From Apricaphanius iberus (Eukaryota; Chordata; Actinopteri; Cyprinodontiformes; Aphaniidae), in the NCBI GenBank assembly GCA_028564705.1, contig JAPXFQ010001786.1:434001-498000 (forward strand): a stretch of 64,000 nt of DNA, read 5' to 3'. Of this stretch, positions 48,445 to 58,799 are shown piece by piece (the stretch's first letter is position 1; each line of letters begins with the position of its first letter). The position numbers were made by a program, and so were the translations under genes. Below the pieces are notes generated by a model. It made no database searches, was not told the DNA's origin, and was given only the letters and a program-made list of their open reading frames with translations.

Positions 48445-48712
48445 TTAAAGTCTTTTTAATCGAGGGCCCATACATTACAGAAAGTCTGTCATTTTGGTTA
48501 AAAGCTGCCATTTCGTGCCTTTTCAACACTTTTTCGTGCAGATCTGATCAGCAGGCTCAGTTGAAGAGTTGAGGTGGTGTTGAGTTAGCACAGGACATAG
48601 TGTGTGTTAAGCTGCGAGGGCTGTTAGAGGCTGCTTGCAGCTTTACTTTCATTTTTGAAGATGTGTGAAATAGTATGGGGCCCCATAAAATCCTATTTAT
48701 ACATTCCTAACT

Positions 48713-48935
48713 CTCCATCCATTTTCTATACCTGCTTAATCCTTCAAAGTGATCACGGGGCTGGTCCCTATCTCTGGGACTCAAAAGGTAGTGTACGCCT
48801 TGGACAGGACGGTAGTCCATCACAGGTCAACACGAAGACACACTGGAAAAACTTATTTTGGGACTGTGGGAGGAAGCTGGAGTAACGGGAGAGAACCTGC
48901 ATGCAGATGTACCCCAGCTGGGATTCCAACGACCA
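48713..48935 (-). repeat. SINE-like dispersed repeat, antisense copy
   Basis: CTCTCCATCCATTTTCTATA, GGGGCTGGTCCCTATCTCTG, TAGTCCATCACAGGTCAACA and GGGACTGTGGGAGGAAGCTG follow the antisense order of the family. Confidence 0.65.
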
Positions 48936-49254
48936 AGCTACTCTATGTACAAAACCCTGACCCAAATTCTGGTTGTCTGCAAGTAATTTAGCACCATGTT
49001 CTCCACAAGTATGCAGTGTGAAATTGGACAGGGGCGACTATCATTCAGCCACAACCTCAAACCAGTCACCAGCATCTCTCCTCACCGGCCGGTGCCAGTT
49101 ACCAAAGACCAGCCAAAGTGATGCAGCGTTACGGTCTCATTATGTCTAGGTTCAGTCACAATCCCACAGATGATAGCTTTGCTTGAAAACATTTTAAAAA
49201 CATGCCGGTTAGGTTTAATGCTATACTATTACACTTACACTTTTTTTTTGTCTG

Positions 49255-49360
49255 CATCATAAGATGCTTTGCCCAGCCTGGCAACCCATCCAGAGTTTAA
49301 CCCACCCCTGCATGCTGAAATCCTGCAAGGATAAGAGGGTGTACATGATGGGTGGATGAA
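49255..49360 (+). repeat. SINE-like core, degraded
   Basis: CCTGGCAACCCATCCAGAG, then ACCCACCCCTGCATG and GATGGGTGGATGAA keep the order of the family core. Confidence 0.45.
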
Positions 49361-51667
49361 TTTTCTTTTTGCTTCGTCATAAGCTTGGATATTGAATAAA
49401 TGACAAAAATCCCTTTCAGCAAATAATTGTACCTTTTAAAATGAGTTTGCTTGGACTAATTGGTAATAACTATTTGAAAGGAAGTTGAATTTGAGATAAA
49501 CACAGTGCTATAGAGGAGCTTCAGATATTTTAAGTGAAGGTTACATGACAGAAAATATTTCCAGACCTTTGACCTTTGTAGCAGCACGTCCTTGCAGCTG
49601 CAACATTTAAGTGGTGAAGCCTGTTAAATGATCCTTCATGCAGAAAGCTGTACAAGTGATTCATTTTGATGTCTGATCAAATCTGTTCTCACTGAGTTTA
49701 GGTGATCTGTTGGGGCTCTTAGGGGCCACATACATTAAACTGTTGCTTATATGTAGTTGTCACATGTTTTATAGCCACTTGTTAACAGCCCTTGTTAACT
49801 GTTGGCCATCCTTTGACCTCTGCTGAAGGCTTGACGACTCTCCTACAGACCACACAACCCGGCGTGCACGAGATCTGTCTGAACAGTGTAAATCCCACAG
49901 AGAAGACCGGCAGCTCAGTGGCCTGCCCATACATGTCCCGCTGTGTGCTGCTGTCACCACACCTTCAGCTCCCAAACAGCACAATTATTCTGCACTCTGT
50001 GACAGAGTTCAAGGCAGCGTGTGCTGTTTGGCATAGCTTTAATTTGACTTGCGCTGATGAATCTGTCAACAGTGCCAGTTAGCCCGTCTGCAGCTCGATC
50101 CCGACGCAAACACAGAGGGCCGTTATAAATCTCACAAGGCTGCTGCTATGAGGAACTGCAGAAATGAAAGCCTGTATAGAGCAGACGTTTGTGACAGTGG
50201 TGATTTGTCACCTAATAATGGCGCTCAGCGCCAGATATAGTTCATATCACCCGAATCTTTCCCCTTGCAAAGGGAAGGAGGTGAAACTGACAAACAAAAC
50301 GTCTCCCCTAAACCAGCAGATTTTCTGCAGGTAATGGAAATGAATGGCAGCGGAGAATGAAGCGGAGCCTGCAGAGGAATGCAGAAAGTGAGCTAAACAC
50401 CTCCCACAAGTCTGCTGGGAGAGCAGGCACACACATGCGGCCCAACCGACCGGCTCCCAGGTCCCAGGAGGAGGTGGCAGTGAGGCTCAGAGTCAGGCTG
50501 ACTGCTGGCCCAGCTGAGGCTCAGAGCTTCTTTCATTGCTAGAAATCATTTCTATTTTTCAAATGTTCATTTGTTCTTGATAATAATAGTAACATCTCAG
50601 TTTCTGTTTAGACTCAGTCTTTCACTGAATAGGCAGTTCTATTTGATATATTTTAAAAAACGTAATCAGAAGCAAATTTATCTTCAGTATCTGATTATTT
50701 CCTCTCAAATCCGATGTATCCGATGATATAAGATTCAGTGGAACTACATGGTTTACAATGATTGCACACTTATCCACATATAACCCAGTGTTCTGGCTTC
50801 AAAGCTGCTAAACTCTTTCACCACTCTGGCCTCAGATTAAAGTTCTCTTAAAGCCCGAGAAGCTGCCTGTCTGATTAGAGTTTTCCCTCACTGTGCTGGA
50901 GCATAATATAAAAGCAACATGTCCCTTCCTCTACTTGTTGCTCTAAACTGCCAGTCAGCTGGCTGAAAGAAAACTTGCCCCTTCATGTTGCTTCAAAACA
51001 GACAAATTATGGCTTCGCTGTTTAATCAATATTTTCGATTTGTTTTCAATTTAATGTGTGCTTTGAAATGCAGATTACAATAAATAAAAATAACATACTA
51101 TAAAAACCCATAAATCAGATTTTGAAAGCATTTGGATTAATTGTTTGTTCTGTGCTTTAAACGAACATCATGTTGTATACATTTGTTTAAATAATTGTAT
51201 GTTTGTTTAATTTATCCCTCACAAGTATTATAACTGTTAATAATTTACATTATTTTGCCAATAACATGAACAATTGGTTAGTCTATAAGGAGTAAGAGAG
51301 TATTTCCATACACTTTATTCACATTTTTCGTGTTTATATCCTGATTGTTCCTTCAACATGCTTAGCTGAAAAAAAGGAAAATCCTTTTTTTGCATGAAAA
51401 AAATTATTCTTTTATTAACTGTACAAATATTAAAGTTGCCTGCAGATTAATTTCTAGGTAATGCTTACTGAGACGTTCACCTCTTTAGAATAAAAATGTC
51501 CGTTCACTTTTCTTTTTTTTTTTACTCCCTTTCGTTAATAGCGGCGGCTATTCTAAGTCCGAGAGGAGTGAGAGTGTTCCTTTGAGGTTAACAATTAACC
51601 TGAGCGGCTGCTGAGCCGTAGGTAACGAGGACAGGCGATGCGGGGATCAGAAAGAAAACAGCAGAAC

Positions 51668-51669
<2 letters not shown>
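49360..51669. other. exon-1-proximal part of intron 1, repeat-poor
   Basis: About 2.3 kb in which I recognise no mobile element. Base composition is more balanced than in the rest of the intron, notably at 49770-50560. Open frames (49769-49984, 49792-50082, 50357-50542) lack any known domain. It could hold regulatory sequence, but no specific site can be claimed. Confidence 0.5.

Positions 51670-51710
<41 letters not shown>
51670..51710. repeat. (GT)n microsatellite
   Basis: About 20 uninterrupted GT units, 81 bp inside the wnt4 intron 1 donor. Confidence 0.97.
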
Positions 51711-51713
<3 letters not shown>

Positions 51714-51791
51714 AGAGCATGTACGGAGAAAGTGACAGCGGTGCTCCGGTCAGTAGAAATTAAAACAAAACTGGAGGCTCAGGAAACTTAC

Positions 51792-51868
51792 AGCCAGTTG
51801 CTGGCGCTGGCGGAGAGGAGCGCACAGCAGAGCATCAGGACGCACCGCAGAACATGATCCTGGTTCAT
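51792..51868 (-). CDS. wnt4: wnt4 coding exon 1 (start codon, signal peptide)
   Basis: ATG is at 51868-51866 and the exon encodes 25 codons plus two bases. Residues 1-22 form a short secretion signal: a polar start (MNQDHV), a hydrophobic core (LMLCCALL) and a small-residue cleavage region (SASAS). The mature protein would begin near SNWL, the conserved N-terminus of Wnt4. The donor is CT|GTAAGT at 51791. The split codon CT+G is completed by exon 2 as Leu, which restores the family SNWLYLAKLSS junction. That reading-frame match is what ties this exon to exon 2, 47 kb away. A second in-frame Met at codon 12 would destroy the signal peptide, so the first ATG is preferred. A (GT)n microsatellite lies 81 bp into the intron. 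Confidence 0.88.
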
Positions 51869-52600
51869 CTCGAGAGGCAGAGAGTGGAGATCCGACAGTC
51901 AAAATAATCCCGAGGTAAGAGGGACTGAGAGGACAGAGAGTGAATAAGACTGTGGGATCCACGGAGGGATGTTAATCCATCGTCCCGCATCCAGGGGATC
52001 CCGTCCTGTCCTCTGCTACTGTGAGCTTCCAAGCCACGGCAGGAGCGCTCAGATGTGGATAAGAAAAAAAGAAAATGTGACTTTGTACTTTTTTACTTGA
52101 CTAGTCTGTTCGTTCTCCTCTTCTGTTAGGTATTAGTGAAAGCCTATGGGAGATGAATGTGCTCTTCCTCCTCCTCCGGCGCTTCTTTGACACACGGAGT
52201 CGGTCCTGTCCCGTCAGCTCTGCCCTGCCACATGCGCACACTTGGAGCGCCCCCCTGTACACACACTGCCGTCTTTCCGAAAGTCTGATTAGGAGAAACC
52301 GTGTGCGCTGACTTTAGCTGAGGGGCGGGGTCAGGATGGAGAGGTATGGCATCAGTTTTTTTTTCTAATTCTTCTCTTTCGTTAAGGGGGGTTGAAGGAG
52401 GCGGGTGGACTGAGCTGCTGAAGTGCTGTATGTGTCTCCTGGGGGGATGCACTAGCAGACCATATACCATATCCCTCCCATCCCACTCTCCACCCCTGGC
52501 CAACACGCATACACGTGCGCAGGCGTACCTCCAAACCCCAAACACTTCTTGGCGTGACCTCCCCAGTCCCTACCAGATATTCTACGGTTAACTTGGTTTT
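51869..52600 (-). promoter_or_regulatory. wnt4 5' UTR / proximal upstream region (borders unknown)
   Basis: This is sequence immediately upstream of the wnt4 ATG. It is richer in GC than the surroundings and includes a GC box GGGGCGGGG (52322-52330). No TATA box is evident on the minus strand, so a dispersed-initiation promoter is plausible but inferred. The transcription start cannot be placed, and a further non-coding 5' exon is possible. Confidence 0.45.
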
Positions 52601-52639
52601 TTAAAGTTCGGTTACAAAACCAGAAACATTCCAAAATTC

Positions 52640-52675
52640 CAGCTGATCTTTATTCCAAGGAATAAAGATCAGCTG
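52640..52675. repeat. perfect 17-bp-arm palindrome with 2-base centre
   Basis: CAGCTGATCTTTATTCC is followed by AA and then its exact reverse complement. It lies about 770 bp upstream of the wnt4 ATG. Each outer end is a CAGCTG E-box. Confidence 0.95.
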
Positions 52676-53354
52676 TAAAATCATGTCGGGATGAGCATGT
52701 GAAACCACTATTTATTTGTCCCTTAGGGGAGATCGGGCAGATGTTACAAGGGAAGGTTGGAACACCTTGAATTTCTTCAATCAGAAACAAGCTAGACGTA
52801 ACACCTTGCACATGCTGAGTTACAATTTCTTCTTGCTTCCAAAGATAGAGTTGTATTTGAAACTCTTTAACAAAGTTAACACTAAATGTGTGGTTTTTTA
52901 GGTAAAAATTAAACTTTTCTATTTGATGTTTTTTTTGGATATTGTCCTGAGATAAAATGTCTAAGAATCCAAACAACTATTGTTAGAATTACTGTTTTGT
53001 AAGCTAAAACGTTGGACATTTGAATCAGCTGTGTTGGAGCAGAGACTAAACAGAGATCTAAAACTGGTAGGGCATGGGCCCTTGAGCCTTGGAGTTTGGG
53101 AACCCGTAGCACCTGCCTAGAAATATCAATTCAATTCAAGTAATTGAATTAAGTTTATTCAAGTAACTTTATTATGTTTATCAGTTAAAAAAGTAAATAT
53201 ATTGGGTTTGTTTAACTTAATTCAATTACTTGTTACCAATTGAAGCAAATCATTTAAGTTAGAGCTGCATTTTATTTTTTCAGTGTAGTAACCAACACAC
53301 TACTGATCAAAATAACTAAATAAGTAAAATAAAATAACATTAATGGATAAAAAT
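52676..53354. other. upstream intergenic sequence
   Basis: This is non-coding. It contains a MITE-like inverted repeat with 19-bp perfect arms (53137-53155 and 53214-53232). Nothing else is recognised. Confidence 0.55.
53137..53232. repeat. inverted repeat, 19-bp perfect arms
   Basis: CAAGTAATTGAATTAAGTT at 53137-53155 is the exact reverse complement of 53214-53232, separated by 58 bases. It is AT-rich and probably a miniature element. Confidence 0.85.
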
Positions 53355-53485
53355 GCACTGCAATGGACTGGCGACCTGCCCAGGGTGTACCCCGCCTCTC
53401 GCCCGTTGACAGCTGGAGATAGGCACCAGCCCCCCCACGACACATTAAGGATTAAGCCGTTAAGAAAATGGATGGATGGATGGAT
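53355..53485 (+). repeat. SINE-like dispersed repeat, 3' part
   Basis: AATGGACTGGCGACCTGCCC, AGGGTGTACCCCGCCTCTCG, GTTGACAGCTGGAGATAGGC and a final ATGGATGGATGGAT tail. It is the best preserved copy in the window. Confidence 0.78.
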
Positions 53486-54789
53486 AAAAATGCAATAAAA
53501 ATAGAAACCATGAATTCTGATGTTATGCTTTTGGATACTCTGGATACTTTAAGAACCAAGGCTAGATTTGCAAACTCTGGGATGAAAGCTAAATTAGTCT
53601 ACCAATTGTAATTAGTTTTAACTAATTAACACCATTGATTTATGTGTAAACCAATAAAACAACGTAAGAAAAATTAAAACATTCTTTGGATCAAGAAATA
53701 TTTGTTTAAAAATTATCTGGATAAGAAGTTACTGATCTTTGGAAAATTACTTTTATTTGCATTGATCATAGTAGTAAACAATCTAATTCCAGTATTTTGA
53801 TGCATTAAAAGGGTTCAAACATGGCTTATAATATTAGTTTCTGTTCTTAATCATTGAACCAATCTCTATTTGAACACCTCCGATTGTTTATTCATTGAGT
53901 GCGGCCTGAGCCGAAAAGGTGGGCTAATCTTTAGCATAGCTCCCTGTAAGCGTTTGGAGCACTTCAAATACATCTATTAAACATTTAACAAAAAAAGTAA
54001 ACTCCTATTGGATTGAGTAGCTCAAATTGCAGGATTTAAAACGACTCGTTGTCGGGAAAGTCTTTTAAAAATACTGGTTAAAACTTCAGGCCGAGGGGCC
54101 TGTATTACCCAAACAGATAACAAATGAAAACTCATACAAGTTAACAACAGTAAAACACACACCCTTAAAATGAGTAATCCTAAACTAATTTGCCTCTGCC
54201 CAAACCGACCTTATGAACGTTTAGAGTTCTCCAAGTTGTCTCCGTAGTCGATGAAGGAGGGAATTCTCCAAAGGGCATTAGCCAGCAGGCTAACAAAGGA
54301 TTGTTAATCTAGTTAGTGGGCTATCTGCGCTGGGAACTCCTGACTTTGGCCATTGGCTCCCTCTGGCTAGCTACATAGTGATCAGCTCCAACTTTTTTTC
54401 ACTAAACAGTACCTGTTAGGGGTTTCCAGCATAGCAATTTTTATCGGGTCTGTGGCTCTGTGGGTAAGCCAATGTTTTTGTTGATCAATGTTTAGGATTC
54501 ACCTGGTGTCGGCAGTCTTTGAGCTCTCTGGAGCGAGTTCTTCCAGAACATCGTGCCTTCCTCCACCCACGAAGGAAGGTTGTTGATGAGCGTCTCCCCG
54601 TAGCGAGCCTGGCCAAGGCTGCTTTGACGAAGGCTGAACTTCCGGTCGAGAGGCTGGAACCACCCCCTCCCAAACTTCCTGGAGGGGTGAGGTTTCTTCT
54701 GTGAAGCTATAGTGCAGATTAGCGCCACCCGATGGCTGTGTGTGACTCAACAGGTGGGTCAAGGAGAACCCAACACTGGTTTAGGTGAG
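53486..54789. other. upstream intergenic sequence
   Basis: This is mostly AT-rich and unrecognised. The stretch 54485-54765 is GC-richer and open in three minus frames (62, 78 and 87 codons), with no domain I know. It may be a decayed repeat. Confidence 0.5.
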
Positions 54790-54797
54790 GTGAAAAC

Positions 54798-55979
54798 TAG
54801 GGCTGGGACGACGCGTAAAATACGTCAACGCAAAAAAATGCGCGACGATGCGTCATGACTTTCAAAACAAACACGGCGGGACCAAGTAGTGTCAGCATGA
54901 GTGAGTCAGTTGACTTAAATACCTCCATCCTAACTCGCAGTTCAAAGGTATGGAACTATTTTAAAATAAAAGGGAGTAATTTTGTCGTCTGCCGGCTTTG
55001 CAAAATGGAAATGGCTTATAAAAGCACGACGGCATCCAGGAGCAGTTCCAGCAAATGGTTAAACACTGTAAGTTTTCAACTTTTTTACTAACGCTATGGA
55101 TTTTACCCTATAAATCATTCAAACACCCCCACATAGAGAGTATATACTCATACACAGCTATATCTGGTGTATGTTACTGCTATCTGTTTTGATGGTTTTT
55201 ATTTGCAACCCGTGTTGGCAGAATGAGTCGGAATGCGCACAGACTGATTATGAGCAAAAGCCGAAAATGTGAGAGTGTTGTTTGGTCGTGGTAAACATGT
55301 TTAACAAAGGTAATGCACTACCTACCCGCTAAACGTAGCCGTCTAGGACATTAATACAAGATTGTTTAAGTGCTTGCAAAAGTAAACCCACACCGAACTC
55401 TTGATTGTCACGTTTAATAACGCCTCATTCTGTTGGAATACTATTTTTTTACTTCATGCTTCTCCAGTTTATCGGATTCAAAGTTGCCATCTAAAAACAA
55501 TAAAAATTTGCAGAATTTTATTGTAATGAACAGCGCCTATCTCTCTCTTGCAAATCTCATGTCAGAAACAAGAGAAAATGCAGAAAAATATTTCTTTGTG
55601 TGTGAATGAAGAGCACTTTTTTGCATAAAGTGAATGTTAAATTTTGTTTTTTTTATATTTTTGGGGGTATTTTCTCTCCTTTATTTATATGGTTTCTTTG
55701 CACAACATTTAACTTCTTACAACATAAGATGGTACTAATACTACAACTTCATTTTTTTAACAGTTAAAACATGTTTAAATGAAGAAATTTGTTTATTTCA
55801 AATACATAAATTAATAAATAAGAAATCAATAATAAATCAAATCATGGGTAAATAATCGATAATCAAATCGAATCAAAATCGAATCGAATTGGAAAATGAA
55901 TCATTAGATTAATCGATGCATCGGAAAAAATAATCGGTACATTAATCGATTATAAAAATAATCGTTTTGCCCAGCCCTA
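54798..55979 (+). mobile_element. hAT transposon, non-autonomous, with 8-bp target duplication
   Basis: The ends TAGGGCTGGG and CCCAGCCCTA are perfect 10-bp inverted repeats. They are flanked by GTGAAAAC (54790-54797) and GTAAAAAC (55980-55987), 7 of 8 matching. The right subterminal region is full of AATCGAT/AATCGAATC words. A BED-finger exon survives near the left end; the catalytic domain is absent. Confidence 0.88.
54855..55078 (+). pseudogene. BED zinc finger exon of the hAT element
   Basis: The plus frame from 54855 encodes [20 protein letters not shown] then [22 protein letters not shown]. The pattern W.YF...........C.LC is a BED finger, the DNA-binding domain of hAT transposases and ZBED proteins. 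The later zinc ligands are incomplete. A GTAAGTTTTC donor-like site follows at about 55068. The transposase body is missing, so this is a relic, not a host ZBED gene. Confidence 0.75.
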
Positions 55980-55987
55980 GTAAAAAC

Positions 55988-56960
55988 ATAGCTGGTGATA
56001 CAGGGACCTTTGCAACGTCTTGTTACAACAGTACATGAACCAGGTAGTCTGTGATTTTTATTAATATTTTAAAAACTTAGATCATAAACATAAATCAATT
56101 AATGTGTATGAACATATACTTTTCTATATTTACTATATCTTTGTTTTTTGTTTTTTCTTGTTGCTGCTGTAAAATTTTCCTATTGTGGCACAATAAATAA
56201 ATATTGTGTGTTATGTTCACTTTGCCCTTACATTGCTGTATAACTTAATATCACATCAAACCCAGCCAGAAAAAAAAAATCAGGACTCATCTGATGAAGA
56301 AGTATTCTGAATAGTGCGCCTGGATAGTGTCGTGGTGAATTTTACACTTGCTACAACTGTGGCCACAACTGTGGCAAGTGTGAGTCGGAATGATCCCACT
56401 ATCAGCCATCAGCAGTTTGCGGCTACATCATAAATTCCCCTAAGACTGTGGTTAATTGTTTCACCAAGTAGTTTTGATTGTTCTGTGTTCTACCAATGAA
56501 ATTGTATTGCTTTGCAACAATTTGACAGCTTCTCCTCTTTTTCATATATTGTTAAAGAACAATAATGTTTAAGAGGAATAATCTTTTTCATTTCGAGCAT
56601 TTCTTTGATTAATTATGTATATTTAATGTGTATTTTAGATATGTTACAACCGTCTCTGGCATGTGTTACAACCGTCTATGTGCACTGTGATGGTTGTAAC
56701 AATGGAATTAATGTATTTAAATAATTTTTTAACTTGTACATACTTTATAAAACCACTTATCTAAATTTATTCAGTAGTTTACACCTTAAAGTTAATAATA
56801 TAGAAAATAGGTATTCTAGTATAAATGGTTTTTGATTTATTGGAAAAATCTAAAAAAAAATCACATCTGTCCCTGGTCTCCCTTTCCTGTTTAAGACTAA
56901 AGAGCAATTTATAGATAAAATGAAATGAAATATAGTATATTGTCATCATTAATACTAGGC
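55988..56960. other. upstream intergenic sequence
   Basis: This is AT-rich. A short motif, GTGTTACAACCGTCT, occurs twice near 56643 and 56663. Nothing else is recognised. Confidence 0.5.
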
Positions 56961-57700
56961 CCAAGCAAATAAGCGCTTTGAAGGCCTATTGTAGCCTTAA
57001 CTGCTCAATTAAATATTCTTCTTCTGGGTTGTAATTTGCATGTTTGGAGGTTCTATGTAGTGTTCCATCCAAACACAGCTGGTTTTGATGTCACACCCGA
57101 GTAAACAGCGTTTCAGCTAATACAACCAGCCTCAATCCATACTTTTTCTGAGGGTTATGAAATTGCATTGAATATGTAGTGTCTCGAGACCTACACAAAA
57201 GTCTTGTTGGGGCACGCTGTAAACCCTACAGGAACTCAGACATTTAGAGTGAAAGTTGGCATTTTGTGCTGTTTACACAAATTGTATTTGAACAAACTCC
57301 TCCAGCTTTTGACTTACAGACATCCAAATGAGACAGGATAGTCTTAAGGCATTGGGGATCAAAAGTTACTCAAAGGTTTTTGCTGGGTTAGAGCATGTGG
57401 GCATGGCCAAGCCTCAAATTATCGCTTCTCTTCGTAAAAGTGGAAGGTGTAATAATTTCTACATGCAGGGGCAAATTTCTCTATGTCATTTCAAACCATG
57501 ACTGCGGCAGCATGGCGAAGCTTAATATCAAACCATAGAAATACGTTTGGCTCTTATTTTCACAAACATAATCTGATCTGCACTAAATTCAACAGTATGA
57601 ACATTAGTCGACCACTAAAATATATTTATGCAAATAATTTGTAAGTATCGTCTATTTCTTGCACAGGGCCCCTGGAAGCATTAAAGCAATCAGACATAAG
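56960..57700. repeat. dispersed repeat of unknown class, copy 2
   Basis: It shares with 45780-46340 GAAGGCCTATTGTAGCC, a CCATACTTTTTCTGAGG segment, ATGTAGTGTCTCGAG, GTGGGCATGGCCAAGCC and CCCTGGAAGCATTAAAGCA, all in the same order on the plus strand. It is degraded. Confidence 0.45.
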
Positions 57701-57774
57701 AAATGCATTCATCTAGCATTGTGAAATTCAATTAATATATTTATATAAAAGTATGTTGATGCCAGGGTCCTTAC

Positions 57775-58791
57775 TAGGGATCGGTACCGATATCCGGTGC
57801 CATCACGGCACCTGTTCCGACATGAACGGTAGTAACCAGACTGAAAAGCAACGCACATTTCGGCGCACCACATCAGCTCTCCTTCTTAACCAGCCAAACT
57901 ACGATTTTTGCACAGCAGCAGGTGTTTGTGATCCTAAATAACATGTGAGTATATTATTAATGGGTTATTGGCTTTGTGGTAATAAGATAAATTTCTAAGT
58001 TGTCTGTGGGAATTATCCGTCCGTTTCAGATATCAGCTCTGGTTTGTGCCTTTCAGTGTTTGCTGTGTGTACATTGCAGTCAGAGTTTGGGGTGTGTGGT
58101 TCATAAAATTTAAATGTTTCGTATTTATGTATATTTATGCATTCTGTCTCACTGTATAGCTTCAGTACATTTCATAGTAAGATACCGCTGCGTTAAAAAT
58201 ACTAAATTATTCAGTTGAGGTGATGTTTTCGGACTTAAATTAGTGCTAAATGCTAGTGGAAGTAGTATAGCTCTGTTCATCTTCACAATGAGCGTTTATT
58301 TCCTGCTGTGGTGAACTGGAGAATCTGCTGTTTACTTTTGAAAAATGATCAATGGTGACATTTGATTACTAAGTCTATATTACATTTTAGTTATGTGATA
58401 TTTATCACAAACTACTGATATACCACTGTTAATTTTATTCATATATTTGGCTTAGTTCTGTCTCTATTTGTTATTGGAGTTCAAAACAAAAATGTAATAG
58501 ATTTCTCCTATATTTAATTTTTTTAAAGAGCAACTGCATCTTTATTTGTCCTTTTATTTACACACAGTAGGAATGATGATTAATTTATTGATACCCTGTG
58601 AATAATTAGATCACAATTTTTATTGTTTGACAGCCGTACAAAAAATAACTAAGTAAGAGGGTTTTTGGATGAAGTATGTATGTTTTCCATTCTTAAAGCA
58701 CTGGTTCAAGCACCGTTTAAGCACCGGCACCGTTTCAAAAGTACCGGTTTAGCACCGGTATCAGATAAAACCTAAACGATACCCATCCCTA
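57775..58791. mobile_element. hAT-like non-autonomous element with perfect 8-bp target duplication
   Basis: GTCCTTAC occurs immediately on both sides (57767-57774 and 58792-58799). The ends TAGGGATCGGTACCGATA and, read inward from the right, TAGGGATGGGTATCGTTT are inverted repeats. Both flanks carry CCGGTGC and GCACCGG subterminal words. The 1,017-bp interior has no transposase. Confidence 0.92.
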
Positions 58792-58799
58792 GTCCTTAC

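Larger units (their letters stand above)
1..51868 (-). other. wnt4: wnt4 gene body, partial (coding exons 1-5 and introns 1-4 complete; last exon outside)
   Basis: Five minus-strand exons with consensus GT/AG borders join without a frame break: 77, 82, 154, 132 and 143 coding bases, giving 196 codons. The product is a secreted, lipid-modified Wnt ligand acting through Frizzled receptors. Vertebrate Wnt4 functions in gonad, kidney and neural development; this is family knowledge, not shown here. Intron lengths read from the sequence are about 47,042, 2,983, 202 and 208 bp, and intron 5 exceeds 845 bp. The palmitoleoylated-serine region and the cysteine-rich C-terminus belong to the missing last exon. 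The paralogue (wnt4a or wnt4b) cannot be settled with certainty, but the exon sequences read like wnt4a. No disabling change is visible in the five exons. Confidence 0.93.

Noticed and set aside
54855..55091. Host ZBED gene
   Set aside because: The BED finger sits within a 1.2 kb hAT element with its own termini and target duplication and lacks the rest of the protein.
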